Below are positions 11,074-22,480 of a DNA stretch of 64,000 nucleotides, one piece after another. The notes under the pieces are model-generated. The model was not told the origin of the DNA. It searched no databases and saw nothing but the letters and a program-made list of their open reading frames with translations. Within the stretch, counting starts at the first letter, position 1. Every line of letters begins with the position of its first letter. The position numbers and the translations under genes are program-made. The stretch lies in contig JAQFVV010000020.1 of assembly GCA_028023455.1 (NCBI GenBank), forward strand, positions 12,192,385 to 12,256,384, in the 5' to 3' direction. This DNA is from Epiperipatus broadwayi (Eukaryota; Onychophora; Udeonychophora; Euonychophora; Peripatidae).

Positions 11074-12072
11074 ATAAAACCCTATATTACAAGGTTAAAA
11101 TTACAAGCAGTGCTATTTTCAGTATTTTTTAATCACAAGTCTAAATATAATTATAGATTTATTTTGAGTCTAACTAGAGTTAATGTTTATTTGAGAAGGA
11201 AAACACTACATAATAAAAAATAAGAGTCTGTTATTATTTGATATAAAAAATAAATTAATGAACCACAAGTGAAAAAATATTTGAATACATTAGGCATAGA
11301 AAGTAATATAATTTTGACATATTTTGAGGGATTTTATAGTTGAAAGGAATTATGTTATAAATAACCAAAAACATGTCTATGTATGTTTATGTTTAAAAAT
11401 TTTGTTTTATGACCTGGTATAATTTATTTATTTGCTTATATTAACAGGTGTGATTTGTTTATACATATATAATATTATTCAGAGACAAATATAATGTAAT
11501 GATTGTTTATAAATTTTTATGCACATAATCAGAACTGTCACTAGAGTTCACAGAACCTGGGAAGAAAATCAACATTTTTGGAACATTTAATAGAAAAACT
11601 GACTTTTCTATTTCATATGACATTTGGGCTTAGCTAAAATCTATTTTAAAAAAAATATTATTTTTCATTTGCAGTAACCATGCCAACTTTTATTATCTTC
11701 TTGCCAAGTACATATCTGGAGATTAGTTACTTTTATTTTTAAATTAATTTCTATAATTTATTTTTTAAAAATAATATTTTGGTATAGTATGGACTAGTTA
11801 TGAATTTATTTAACTTTATTAATTTTTTTATTATAATTAATCATATTTTTTTATAAACATTAAATCTGTTTGCAAGAAAAAACAAACTAAATTGGAGGAA
11901 ATATTTAAGTATATATATATAAAAATTCCCATAAATTTTATATCACTTGCAAATGGTATTTATTAAATACAACATTATTATAAATTTATGTACACTACTT
12001 ACCAATAAAAAAAATTAAATCAGGAAAAACGAATTATTATTTTTTAGTACACATACAAACAACAAAGTACTA
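11074..12072. other. AT-rich DNA, no gene seen
   Basis: No coding frame, RNA gene or repeat match found. Some short (TA)n. Confidence 0.5.
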
Positions 12073-12223
12073 AGCATCATATTATCATCATTTCTTATGC
12101 TTGCTCATAACTGTTATTAAAACAGGCAAAACATGCAAAATTCTCCATTGATTACTCTAGCATCCATTGATTACTCTGGCTTGCATTGAGTGGCACTACT
12201 TTATGGAGAGTTTTTCCTGTTTA
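12073..12223 (-). mobile_element. Family A short copy
   Basis: It begins with the family A end TTTCTTATGCTTGCTCATAA and finishes with a GAGTTTTTCCTGTTT end, so both hairpin arms are present, but the ribozyme and loop are deleted. A short internal repeat of CATTGATTACTCT occurs twice. No clean TSD was found. Confidence 0.7.
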
Positions 12224-13174
12224 CATAATAATCAAAATAGTTAAGATCACATAACATAAATACTTTTTTTTTCAGTGAATAGTCAGTAAAATACATAACT
12301 ATTTATGACATATTAAATTCTAAGAATAAAAAAATTAAAGTAGACAAAAATTCCATTTCATTTCGAATTTTTCTATTCCTTAAAATTCTTTAAAAAAATG
12401 TAATAAAATTTAAATGGTAATATTTTCCTTTCTGAATTATTCTAAGCAGAATAGTTTGACAGATATTATTCTTTTGAAGTAATCTAAAACATAATTTGAT
12501 TATCATTTTTGAATATAAAAAAAAAATTGTATAATCTTGGATGATGTTTTTCCTTTAAGATGTGTGAGAGGAGACATAATTGAATTAAAATCCACTCTCC
12601 ATAAGAATTTTTCATGATGCATTTTTGCAGAAAATAAATAAATATAGCACATACGATCGAAATTACAAAAAATGTAAGTAGAAAATTAACAAGTTGAAAA
12701 ATATATTTCTCTTGTGTCTAACATATTATTCCATTATGAGCATGACTGCATAGTGTTGCTAAAAAGTATGCATGGTTTAAATAATGTTAACATTTAAATT
12801 CATTATATTAAATGTTTAACAATTTTCTTTGTATTCTTACAGTGATTTCTAGTGATATTTTTCTAGTTTATTTTTTGAATAGAAAAATCACTATAGATTT
12901 ATTAAATCTAAAAAAAATCTGAAAAGTTTATTATATTCCAATAGGTAGTAAAGTCAAAATAATTTATTCAACCTCAATTTGTTTGATGGCTTTGTTTTTT
13001 TAGTTGTGGTTAGAGAACATTTTTAGAATAGTAAAAAATTGATTTTTTTGTGCAGTTTATTAAAGGTTTCTGATTATTTTTTCATAATAATCATGGTTAC
13101 ATTTTAATTTTATATGTATATGTTTTATTTTTAAACAAATTTTAGCATAATGATAAAAAAAAGCCATGGACAGT
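12224..13174. other. AT-rich DNA, no gene seen
   Basis: No reading frame, repeat or RNA gene supported. Confidence 0.45.
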
Positions 13175-13279
13175 ATGATGACAATATTAAAACAGACAAA
13201 ACTCTCCATACAGTAGTGCCTCTCAGTTATGAGCAAGCATAAGAAATGGTGATCATGTGATGTTTAATGATGACAATAT
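13175..13279 (+). mobile_element. Minimal 79-bp family A element with 13-bp TSD
   Basis: ATGATGACAATAT at 13175-13187 and 13267-13279 brackets a 79-bp copy (13188-13266). It keeps only the family A start (TAAAACAGACAAAACTCTCC) and end (GGTGATCATGTGATG). The middle, including the ribozyme, is gone. The copy shows that the termini alone define the inserted unit. Confidence 0.85.
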
Positions 13280-13945
13280 GTTGTGAAACTGACAACCAAT
13301 GCCTTTACTGAAATTTATAAATTCAATTTTAAATTGTAAAGCAAAATTTTATAGATTTATCAGGGTTTCACATTTACTCATTCCTGCTTTAAAAATAAAT
13401 TTTAGTCAACAAATATTTCATTGATTTTCAGAAGTCCTTTGCTTGACTACTTTCATTTACCCTTCCAATGAGAAAAAAACTCCATTGTTCTTATTTCATA
13501 TTTACTTGATTATTATTTTTTAATATTTGCAAAGTTATATTTTTTTAAATATTTTTTATTTGTAAACTTATATTTCTAACAAACCAAACCCAATTTATTA
13601 AATTCTAATATAGAATAATGGTTTAGTAAATGAAATAAAATGTTGAATGATTATAAAAAGTCTCATTGGGAGAACAATGGAAATGTCCCTATGAGAAATT
13701 TAACAATTATTTGTTCCATTTATTATATAATTTGAAAATAAATTTAGCACTGTATGAAACTGCTTCACATAACAGTCTGTAATTTATAAGCATGAAATAT
13801 ATATTTGTCAATAACTAAGCAAAATATCCCATAATTATAAAAATATAGCCTTTTTCAAAGTATTTATATTTTCAGAAACCCTAATTCAAAATTCTCCTGA
13901 TTCAATTTTTATTATAAATTTCCTATACAAATAAGTTTTAAAATA
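13280..13945. other. No gene seen
   Basis: AT-rich DNA without supported features. Confidence 0.45.
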
Positions 13946-14070
13946 TGTCTTGCATTGGTGGTTGAGAGGTCAGCGCGACTGCCTTGCACTTGCAGGCAGT
14001 TGCCCGGGTTGCGGGTTCACGTCCCGGCCGATGCTATGACACTTAAAATAATAATAATAATAATACTTTT
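13946..14070 (+). mobile_element. tRNA-derived SINE, copy 1
   Basis: The tRNA-like part is 13952-14034. A 7-base acceptor stem is formed by GCATTGG and CCGATGC, an A-box-like TGGTTGAGAGG follows, and a B-box-like GGTTCACGTCC lies near the 3' side. A longer inner arm makes it resemble a class II (Leu/Ser) tRNA. The 3' tail is ACACTTAAA followed by (AAT)n. It is nearly identical to the copy at 37.9 kb. It is a pol III-promoter SINE head, not a tRNA gene. Confidence 0.82.
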
Positions 14071-14469
14071 ATTAATCCATTTAAATGTTGCAAAATGCAG
14101 AAGTCTCTATATGCAGTGTCCAAGCCAAGTGCTAGGTTTAAAGAAAATATCTCACCTGATTAAAATTAAGCATGAAACTGTATATAAAAACAAGATTATA
14201 TATATAAGTATTAATTATACTTTTTGATAAAATGTAAAATTTGGAAATCTATTTAGCAATTGCTTTACCAGATGTATTTCAAGACTCTCTTCATTTTAAC
14301 CTGTATATTTATTGGTCTATTGTACCTATAGTTATGATCCTGACCCTGATAATAGAAGATTCAAAATATAGAACGTTAATGAATAAAGAAATATGCACCT
14401 TTTAAAAATTTAATGTACTTTAAAATATTGCTAATTTAGTGTGGAATCATAATTTTATAATAATAATTT
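14071..14469. other. No gene seen
   Basis: AT-rich DNA between a SINE and a foldback element. The 90-residue frame covering 13955-14227 is only SINE read-through. Confidence 0.45.
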
Positions 14470-14785
14470 GTTAATAAGCATTTATTTTATATAGCGTATG
14501 TAAACAATTGTATTACAGTCAAATATCAGCCTTTCACGCTAATTGTGCATACGCTTTGCGAGTGTTAATAATAAATTAATACTTTCTCACCAATACAAGA
14601 TATAGTATTTATGCAGGAATAAAAGGAATCCTCTCATTCCTATGACTCAAATGCTTATATATGAGCAAGTCTGAAGTACTGGCAAAGAAAACTCACAAAG
14701 TGTATGCACAATTAGCATGAAAGGCTGATATTTGACTGTAATACAATTGTTTACATACCCTATATAAAATAAATGCTTATTTACA
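14470..14785. mobile_element. Family D foldback element, copy 2, centre deleted
   Basis: Terminal inverted repeats start at AATAAGCATTTATTTTATA on the left and end in the complementary TAAATGCTTATTT on the right, extending further out than in copy 1. The left arm runs through GGCAAAGAAA and then jumps directly into the outer part of the right arm, so the hairpin centre is missing. Confidence 0.75.
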
Positions 14786-14834
14786 TATTATTAAGTTTCA
14801 GTTGGAATGACATTTAGTAAATTCTAGATAATTT

Positions 14835-15077
14835 CACCGACGTCATTCATTCAGACATCATATATAGTAATTTAAAGTGACTGTTCCATCGTCACGCTTT
14901 CTTTGCCAGTACTTCAGATTTGCTCATATATAAGTGTTTGAGTCGTAGGAATGAGAGGATTCCTTTTATTCCTGCATAAATACTATATCTTGTATTGGTG
15001 AGAAAGTATTCATTTATTATTAACACTCGCAAAGCGTATGCACAATTAGCGTGAAAGGCTGATATTTGACTGTAATA
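14835..15077. mobile_element. Family D half-element, copy 3
   Basis: Only the loop and right arm of family D are present, running from CATTCATTCAGACATC to GGCTGATATTTGACTG. ATAATTT occurs on both sides (14828-14834, 15078-15084) as a possible short TSD. Confidence 0.65.
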
Positions 15078-15084
15078 ATAATTT

Positions 15085-16120
15085 GTTTTAAATTATTGCA
15101 TTTTTAAACTTAATAATCCTATTTTCTCATATGAATATATTTACAATAAATTATATTTATATTAAAAAACATCGCAGATGCAATGTTTTGTTTTTCTAAA
15201 AAAATAACTACAACAACAACAATAAAGAAGAATTTAAGCAATAAAAATAAATGTCTGTAAAACGAAAAGTTTCAAAAGAAGCAGAAATTATTTTTATTGC
15301 CTCGAAGAAATTAAATTATTTTGCTTTGCGGATATATTTGCATACTGTTCTACATTAATGAGAATAGATATTGAACAAGAAATAATGCTTGATTAAAGCT
15401 TTCAATCTTCCCAGGGCTTCTTAAATCTATCATTTAGAGGTGTAATGTCAAGGTTCTCTATGTTACTTAATTAATTTTCTAATTAACCAATTAATCAAGC
15501 TAATTAATTCTAATAAGCCCTAGTAATCAACTCTTAAAAAGAATTTATTGGTAGTTAATCATTTGTAAAAAGTTTCAAAGAGAAAATGTTCATTAAATAT
15601 ATTTTTTTGTACAATAAATTGAAAGTTATCTCTTAGCTCATTAATTAACTATGAACCTAAGAAGACTATTAGAAGAGGTTAGCAAATACCAAGTTTGAAA
15701 ATATTCTAAATCAATATATTAAAAGTTTAATTTCTTTTATCAACTAAAATACGCTAGAAATTTGATTTATTCATTTAAAATACAGTACATATACGCATAC
15801 AAATTACACACATATATGTAATTATTATAGATTATTCTTTAAACTGCAGAATTCAATATCTAACCCAAACTACTTTCTCCAAATTTCTCTTACTTGTTCT
15901 GTTTTTCGAAGTACAACACTACTTCAAAAATCACACATCAACTTCTACTTTTATTTATAATTTTCCTTTCATTTTTTACAGTCCCTTTAAAATATGCTTG
16001 CAATATCTAAATTCTATTTTCAATTTCTTCAATAAATAAACTTTTTGGTACTTATCATTTATAGATTATCACTCGGGCGTTCTTTTTCAAACGTACATGT
16101 CTAAAATCTCCAAACCTTCT
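15085..16120. other. AT-rich DNA, no gene seen
   Basis: No supported reading frame or repeat. A TTAATTAA-rich patch lies near 15470-15510. Confidence 0.45.
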
Positions 16121-16126
16121 AACTCT

Positions 16127-16925
16127 TTTAATGAATAATATTTATGTAGTGTAATTTTCACTATACCACTCTCACACAAGGTAAAGACTGGTTTCTATCT
16201 AACTTTTAACATCTTATGAAGGGGTGTAATTATAAACATATAACCAAAGATGTGAAAAGATGTACGATTCTCAAGATTCATATTTTGTGTTGAATTAGCA
16301 CCCATCAGTTGGCAAAGATCACAATCTCTTACACATATCCTTATCATCCTTCAGTATTTATAGATTGTCAATTACTACAGTTTAATTAATATGTGCCAAA
16401 CTTGTTACCTCACATCTTTGCCACATATCACTTAATAGAAGTACAGTATATTAATAATATTTATTTTTCATTTATTAGACTAGAGATTATCCACTTAATG
16501 ATTAATATTTCTGTAGGGTAATTTCATCCACATTACTCTCATACAAGGTAGGGACTGGTTTATATTCACTTTAATATCTTCTAGTGGAGTGTAATCATAA
16601 ACATATGACCAAATATATGTGAAGTATATAAATGATCTCCATGATGTACATTTCATACTGAACCAGTGCTCATCAGTAGGCTCAGATAACAATTTCTTAC
16701 ACACATTTTTATCATTTTTCAGTGTATATAATTAGCCAATTACTACAATTTTAAACTTACTGCTCTCACAACTTTGACACAAACCTCTTAATGGAAGTAT
16801 GTTATAATATTTATTAGTTATTCATTAGAATGGAAATTATCCACTTAATTAAAAATATTTCTGTAGTATAATTTTCATTACAGCACTCTTGTGCAATGTC
16901 ATGTGTTTATGTTTGCACCTCTCCA
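16127..16925 (-). repeat. Family B tandem array with hammerhead-like motifs
   Basis: Three direct units start at about 16127, 16497 and 16846, each with a version of AATATTTCTGTAGTGTAATTTTCA. The spacings are 370 and 349 bp, and the third unit is cut short. Unit 1 carries a decayed motif at 16271-16312 (core CTGATGG, AAA instead of GAA) and unit 2 an intact-core motif at 16639-16680, both on the minus strand. Head-to-tail units each with a hammerhead match the layout of hammerhead satellites and retrozymes. An inverted unit follows at 17005-17335. Confidence 0.75.
16639..16680 (-). ncRNA. Hammerhead-ribozyme-like motif, family B, intact core
   Basis: Minus strand: CCTA, core CTGATGA, stem-loop II (GCACTG, GTT, CAGTAT with one mismatch), GAA, stem III ATGTACAT (perfectly self-complementary), cleavage base C, then ATGG. 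Only two of four stem I pairs remain, so cleavage could be weak. Confidence 0.6.
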
Positions 16926-17004
16926 CAAAGTATTAAATGTGGATAGATATCATCTCTAATCTACTGAATGACTCGTGAAAATTATTACTATACCTTCATT
17001 AAGT

Positions 17005-17335
17005 AGTTTGTGTAAAAGTTGGGGGGGGGGTAAATCCAACACATTAATTAAACTGTAATAATTGGCTATTGAAATATACTGAAGAATGATAAAGATTTGT
17101 GTAATGTGAGCCAACTAATGAGTTCTGGTTCAACACAAATTTTGCATCTTGTGTCTTATACATCTTTTTCACAAGTCTGTAATAATAAGTTTATGATTAC
17201 ATTCCTTACAAGTTGTTAAAAAGTGTATAGAAAACAGTCCTACCTTGTGTGAGAGTGGTGTAGTGAAAATTATACTACAGCAATATTATTTATTAAATGG
17301 ATAATCTTTAGTCTAATAAATGATTAATAAAAATT
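17005..17335 (+). mobile_element. Family B unit, inverted relative to the array
   Basis: This is a plus-oriented family B unit with GAGAGTGGTGTAGTG and CTACAGCAATATT near its right end. It contains a decayed motif at 17111-17152 (CCAA, core CTAATGA, AAA for GAA). A G10 run at about 17025 interrupts its left part. With the array to its left it forms a large imperfect foldback. Confidence 0.7.
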
Positions 17336-17786
17336 TATAACTCTTTGTTACTTATAGACCAAAGAAAAATGCTGTATAAATTTTTTCTATTTCAAATAAT
17401 CCTAATTTCAACTTAAACCCCTTTATGATTCTACTTTTTTAAATCTATATTTTCATTTACAATTAATTATTTTTTTAAACACTTAATGTTATTTTGTTTT
17501 ATAATTACAGTCCAATTATACTTCTATATTTTTATTTTCACTATATTTATTTTGTTAATTTTAGTTTTATTGATTTTTTTTTCATTTTATTAAAAATTTA
17601 ACTATCCAATATTCTTCCTATTTACAAGTAGTGGCTTACTATTTGCAAATGTAATGTAAGAACAGTATTTGCTCAGAATTATCCCACTTTTATCAATGTA
17701 ATCATCAGAGTAAATATTAAACAAAGCAAAATAATAAACATTGCCAACTTGCATCATCTTATCAAAAGTCTTTTAAGATATCAGCT
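17336..17786. other. No gene seen
   Basis: T-rich sequence before the microsatellite, no features supported. Confidence 0.4.
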
Positions 17787-17966
<180 letters not shown>

Positions 17967-18410
17967 ACCCATACTCCACACATCTACATATCTATCCATC
18001 TATCTTCTAACGTTTGCACTTTTTCCTTCTCTAGCTTCAACACCACCTGCCTTTTTTGTCTATTTGCCTACCTAATTATTATTACATTCCTATTTATTTA
18101 TTAATCACCTACATATTTAAATTTATATTTCTATATTTATCTACCTTTTTGCCTTTGTCTTTCTTATCTATCTGATTATCTGTCCCCCTTCCTATTTATC
18201 TATCTATGCTCTATTCATTTACCCATCTACTCAGCTATCCAACTATACATCTACCTATCTATTTATTTATCTCCTACAATTTTATACCTCTCTTTACCTA
18301 ACTATTTATACAAATATTCATCTATTTAGCTATATATCCAGCCCTCAATCTATCTACTCAGTTACCTACTTATTACCTAACTATGTATATAACTACTCTA
18401 ATATGTGAAC
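17967..18410. repeat. Degenerate CTAT-rich tract
   Basis: Pyrimidine-rich sequence of diverged CTAT, CTAC and CTGC motifs that fades into unique DNA. It is probably an older part of the same microsatellite. Confidence 0.75.
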
Positions 18411-19398
18411 TTTACTTGACACAAATTTTTCAAGACCAGATTGGAGATTACATTTGTGGGTAATGAACTGTGAAGATTTAGGATTGGTGTAGCTACTTAT
18501 AGCAACAATTAACTCCCAGAAAAAGAAAGTTTAATTAGACTATATAGATGAATAAAAGTTTTTTTGGAAAGTCAATTCAATAAGTGAAAGAAGAATGCAT
18601 GATGTTAGATTTGCTGAAAAATCTAATTTAGTATCTTCTATTATTACATGATCTTAAAACTTGTCTTGCTTAATGAAACTAGGGCTTATTTTATCAGTGC
18701 CTATCATCCAATCTTAGATTCAGAGAATTCATAAAAGAAAAACTTCTTGATGGATAACATTGTTACAAAAATACCATTAAAAATCATATTGGTGTAAATA
18801 ATACACTTTAGCCAATTGGCTGGTTATTATTGAATTTATGCACAACCTAATGATTGATCATCACAAACACTTTGTTTAGGCAGAAAAACTGCTACAAAAC
18901 ATGGATTTATTCATTCTAAAAGCAATGGCATTTAATAACTTATATTATTATTAGGAGAAGCATACAAGAAAAGTTCTATTACAAAAGCACACACAAGCTC
19001 AGATTGTTGAACTGCTCATAGTTTAATATGCTCTAAGTTGTATTAAAATAGATGTTATTCCAATCATATTCACATGGAAATTGATGTTCATTCTTTAGAA
19101 GAATATTCTGTACATACTAAATTTCAACTGTTATTAAAACTCAAAATTGCTAATTTGGATCTGCAGAATTGTCATATTATTGAAGTACGAAATTCTCTTA
19201 AAGATTGTGTGTTATGGATAGAAATAAATATATTTTTGGTTTCACTGAAAATGATTAATCATACCTGGTTTTCTGATAATAATCTTATTATTAATGATTT
19301 AATCAAAAGGAAAGGTCACATTTTTTTATTTTGTAAAATTATAATAGATATATGTATAAAATATGCTTGTATTGATATAATGTTTAAATTTTGTAGAT
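18411..19398. other. Unassigned, possible retroelement 3' region
   Basis: A 113-residue plus frame at 19074-19415 has no recognisable domain. The stretch directly precedes the structured motif at 19399 and an AATAAATAAATA stretch, so it may be the decayed 3' part of a retroelement. I cannot assign it further. Confidence 0.3.
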
Positions 19399-19432
19399 CT
19401 GATGAAGACTGCTAGGAACAGTCGAAATTGTA
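19399..19432 (+). ncRNA. Hammerhead-core-like hairpin followed by AATAAA repeats
   Basis: CTGATGA, then A, then a perfect five-pair stem GACTG/CAGTC with loop CTAGGAA, then GAAA. That matches a hammerhead core and stem II with one extra A. No convincing stem I is seen. The motif resembles those at 37026 and 50744. Confidence 0.4.
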
Positions 19433-19663
19433 AAGAATAAATAAATATATTTTGCTTTAAAGTGTAAGAAGAGTGAAATGTTATTATATGTTATTTTTTA
19501 TTTGACAGAATAATGAATTAAATGTGGAACATCATAATAAATATAAAAGATCTGAAGGCAGAAATTCAATGGCTGATAAGAAGGCTTAAAAACCATATCT
19601 AAATTATTGATCACAGTCATTTCTAGATATTATTTGATGCACAAAATAGATCACATGGACCTT

Positions 19664-19919
19664 TAAACACCACATGATCACTATCTTCCATGCTTGCTCA
19701 TAACTGTTGTTAAAATAGGCAAAACTCTCTCCATACAATAGTGCAACTCAAAGCAAGACAGAGTAATCAATGGATATCAGAAGGCTTGTGCATAAAATCC
19801 CTATCTAGTGCCTACTCATCCAATATCCCCAAACTAGTTTCTGGCTTGTGGCCTTCATCAGTGAGGAGCCTTGGATATGAGTGGCACTACTATATGGAGA
19901 GTGTTTTGCCTATTTTGTT
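19664..19919 (-). mobile_element. Family A copy with intact ribozyme core
   Basis: It runs from AAACACCACATGATCAC to a GTGTTTTGCCTATTTT end. The left arm is almost complete and the right arm is cut to about 45 bp after GGATATGAG. No clear TSD was found. Confidence 0.75.
19827..19866 (-). ncRNA. Hammerhead-ribozyme-like motif, family A, intact core
   Basis: Identical in layout to 2516-2555: CCTCA, CTGATGA, GGC/GCC stem II, GAA, ACTAGT, then TGGGG. The cleavage base is U instead of C (GTT triplet), which still satisfies the NUH rule. Confidence 0.6.
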
Positions 19920-20340
19920 TAGATAATATGTACTTGAGAAATAATGTCACAATCCTGTTAAATCCAAAAATGGATCTTGGTGGATTAAAACTACAAATAA
20001 TATACAAACATTCAATGATCAAGATCATTCTAGATCTTTTTTGATGCACTAGATCTGAGAAAATAGTATTACTATTCTATTACATTAAGCAACAACCTGT
20101 CTTAGAAGGTGATAATGATACTTTGAACAGATGAAAATAGTATTTTGATCATCTTTTGAATAATCACCATACTATTAAGTTCCAGCAATGATCTTTTCAT
20201 TTATGATAATAATGATATTTTGAACTAGTGAAAAGAGAATTTTGATCACCCTTTAAATAATGATATAAGAATTGATATGATGATTTTTAATGATGTATTC
20301 ATTTTATCATTTGGATTTAACAAAAATACCAGCTTAATGA
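19920..20340. other. No gene seen
   Basis: It contains short imperfect local repeats around TTTTGATCATC and AATAATGATA. Nothing is coding. Confidence 0.4.
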
Positions 20341-21935
20341 AGACAAAACAGTTATTTAAATCTTAAAAATAAAAATGCTGCAAGTCCTGATGATATTTCT
20401 GGAGAAGTTTTTTTAAAATATGTTAATATGTTAGGTTTAAATATATTGAAATTTTTTAGGAATGTCTGAACCATGAAGTTGTTATCCAATCTACAGGATA
20501 CTTTAATTGTTCCAATATTTAAAAACAAAGGGAATAAGCAAGATTATGGTAATTATCATAATACAATAAAAATACTTTTAAAAATTTTGCTGAATAGATT
20601 GATTGCAGTTATAGAGGAATGGTTAGTAAAAACTTAGTGTGGTTTTAAATAATCAAGAAGCACTAGAGATATATTTGTTGCCAGGCAAATGCAAGAAAAA
20701 TGTTAGGAACTAAAGGATAATTTGTATATTGCATAATAGGGCAAGTCTATGACATTGTTTAAAATTAGTTAGTTGTCCATCAAAATGTACTCTTATCCTA
20801 TAGCTTTTACATGATGGAAAGCTTATTATTACATGTAAAAAATCTGAGGCATTGATGTTAAACAAAGAAGTGTATTTACTCCAACTTTGTTTTCAATCTT
20901 TACAGCGGTCTTTGGAATTGTTCAAAAGTACAAGGATAAGATAAAATATAGTTTGATGGTGAAATTTTTAATTTGAATTGGTTAAAAGTCAAAACAAGAT
21001 CATCTTTTTGTATTCTGGATTTACAGAATGCTGATGTCTGTTCTATTTTTGCCAGTTCAAAAGATAATTTACAGAGTGCTCTTAATATTTTAAATGCAAT
21101 TTACTAAAAATCTTGTTATTAATTAACGTTCAAAAAACTCAAGTTCTTTATCAGACAAATGACAGAAGAAAACCCTCAGAAATTTTCAGCTTTGATAGTT
21201 ATCAATTTTAGAAGGTAAAACCAGTTCAAATACCTTGGTAGTTTTATAAGTAAAAAAATGGACTTAGATGTGACATCCAAAACAGACTCCAATGTGCTGC
21301 TGCTTTTAAAAAGTTAAAAGATAACATATTTATTATAGAGAAAATAACTACTGCAACTAAGTTAGCTGTAAATAAAGCTCTTATTTTATTTAATTAATTG
21401 TATTGATATGGAACTTGGACACCTTTTAGTGCAATATAAAGATATTAAAAAAGTTTCCTTTAAGGACACTCCATAAAAATTTAAAAATACAATAGAAAGA
21501 TTGTAAATTATTCAATATGTTCTTCAGCTTGCAAGATGTGATTGAATTCATTATTGTAAAATCATACCTTCATTGGATTAGACATTTAAAACAATGAACA
21601 ATAAAGCTATTGTAAAAGAGTGTTTTATAATGAACTTAAATGTAGATCTCATAGGAGAGATAGATCCCCAAGTACATTATAAGAATTATGTCAAAGACAT
21701 TCTAAATAAATAAAATGGCAATTGTTTCAATTGGGAAGTTATGGCAGAGAACTGAAGAAATTGGAGAGCTTCAATCAGTAGTGAAGTATTTAAAAAAAAA
21801 AAGTTCTCTGCTAAAGAAAATAAAAAAATATCAGAAATTAGCAAATAAACAGAAAGTTGGCCACCATATTCTGTATGTGGATATATTTATGGTTCATAGA
21901 TTGGATTTTATAGTCACCACAAAACTCATTTTTAG
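20341..21935 (+). pseudogene. Decayed non-LTR reverse transcriptase
   Basis: Translated pieces in shifting plus frames follow the order of a LINE reverse transcriptase: KNAASPDDISGE near 20380, NKQDYGNY near 20540, a 'RQMQEKC' palm-like piece near 20690, and SVFTPTLFSIF near 20870. A C-terminal stretch near 21900 ends in HHKTH after CGY, resembling the C2H2-type finger that closes one common LINE lineage. Many stops and frameshifts mean it is long dead. It is not the RTE family at 7.8 kb. The clade is uncertain and no TSD was found. Confidence 0.7.
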
Positions 21936-22009
21936 AGTAGTCTTTTTTCTCTTCTTTCTTTTATTGTTTTTTTTTTTTTTGCAGTTGGAAAGCCATGCTC
22001 ATTTTTGAG

Positions 22010-22480
22010 TAGTTGTTTATATTTTTATTCAACTACTCATCTACCAGCCCATTTAACCCATACACCCACACACCTCTATTTTTATACATCTCTACCTTTT
22101 TCTATTTTTTTCTTACCTCTATGTTTATTTACTTACCTAACTATTTACCTGGTTACTTACCTAGATATGTACAGATCTATGTACCTACCTACATTAATAT
22201 ATATATATATATATACTTACCTATCTACCTATAGGTTTCTTTCATTTCTGCCTACATAGCTATCTATCTACCACCACCTTTCTCTACACCTTTTTATCTA
22301 TCAATCTTCCAATATATCAACATTATCTTTCTATCTACTATCTACTTATTTAACAGCTATCTAATTCTATCTTTATTTAGCTGCTTTTCTACTCATCTAT
22401 CTATTTTGTCTATCTATTCTCCTAATTACTTACATATCTATTTATCTATCAACCTGATCGATCTATTTATTTATAATATA
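22010..22480. repeat. Degenerate CTAT/ACCT pyrimidine-rich tract
   Basis: Diverged CTAT, CTAC and ACCT motifs with a (TA)n block near 22198-22214. Apparent 73- and 84-residue frames through it are low-complexity artefacts. Confidence 0.8.

Noticed and set aside
16127-16925. CRISPR-like array from regularly spaced repeats
   Set aside because: The units are ~350-370 bp long in a eukaryotic repeat context, not short repeats with unique spacers.
19074-19415. 113-residue frame as a host gene or Penelope nuclease
   Set aside because: No GIY-YIG or reverse transcriptase motif and no splice-supported extension can be seen.
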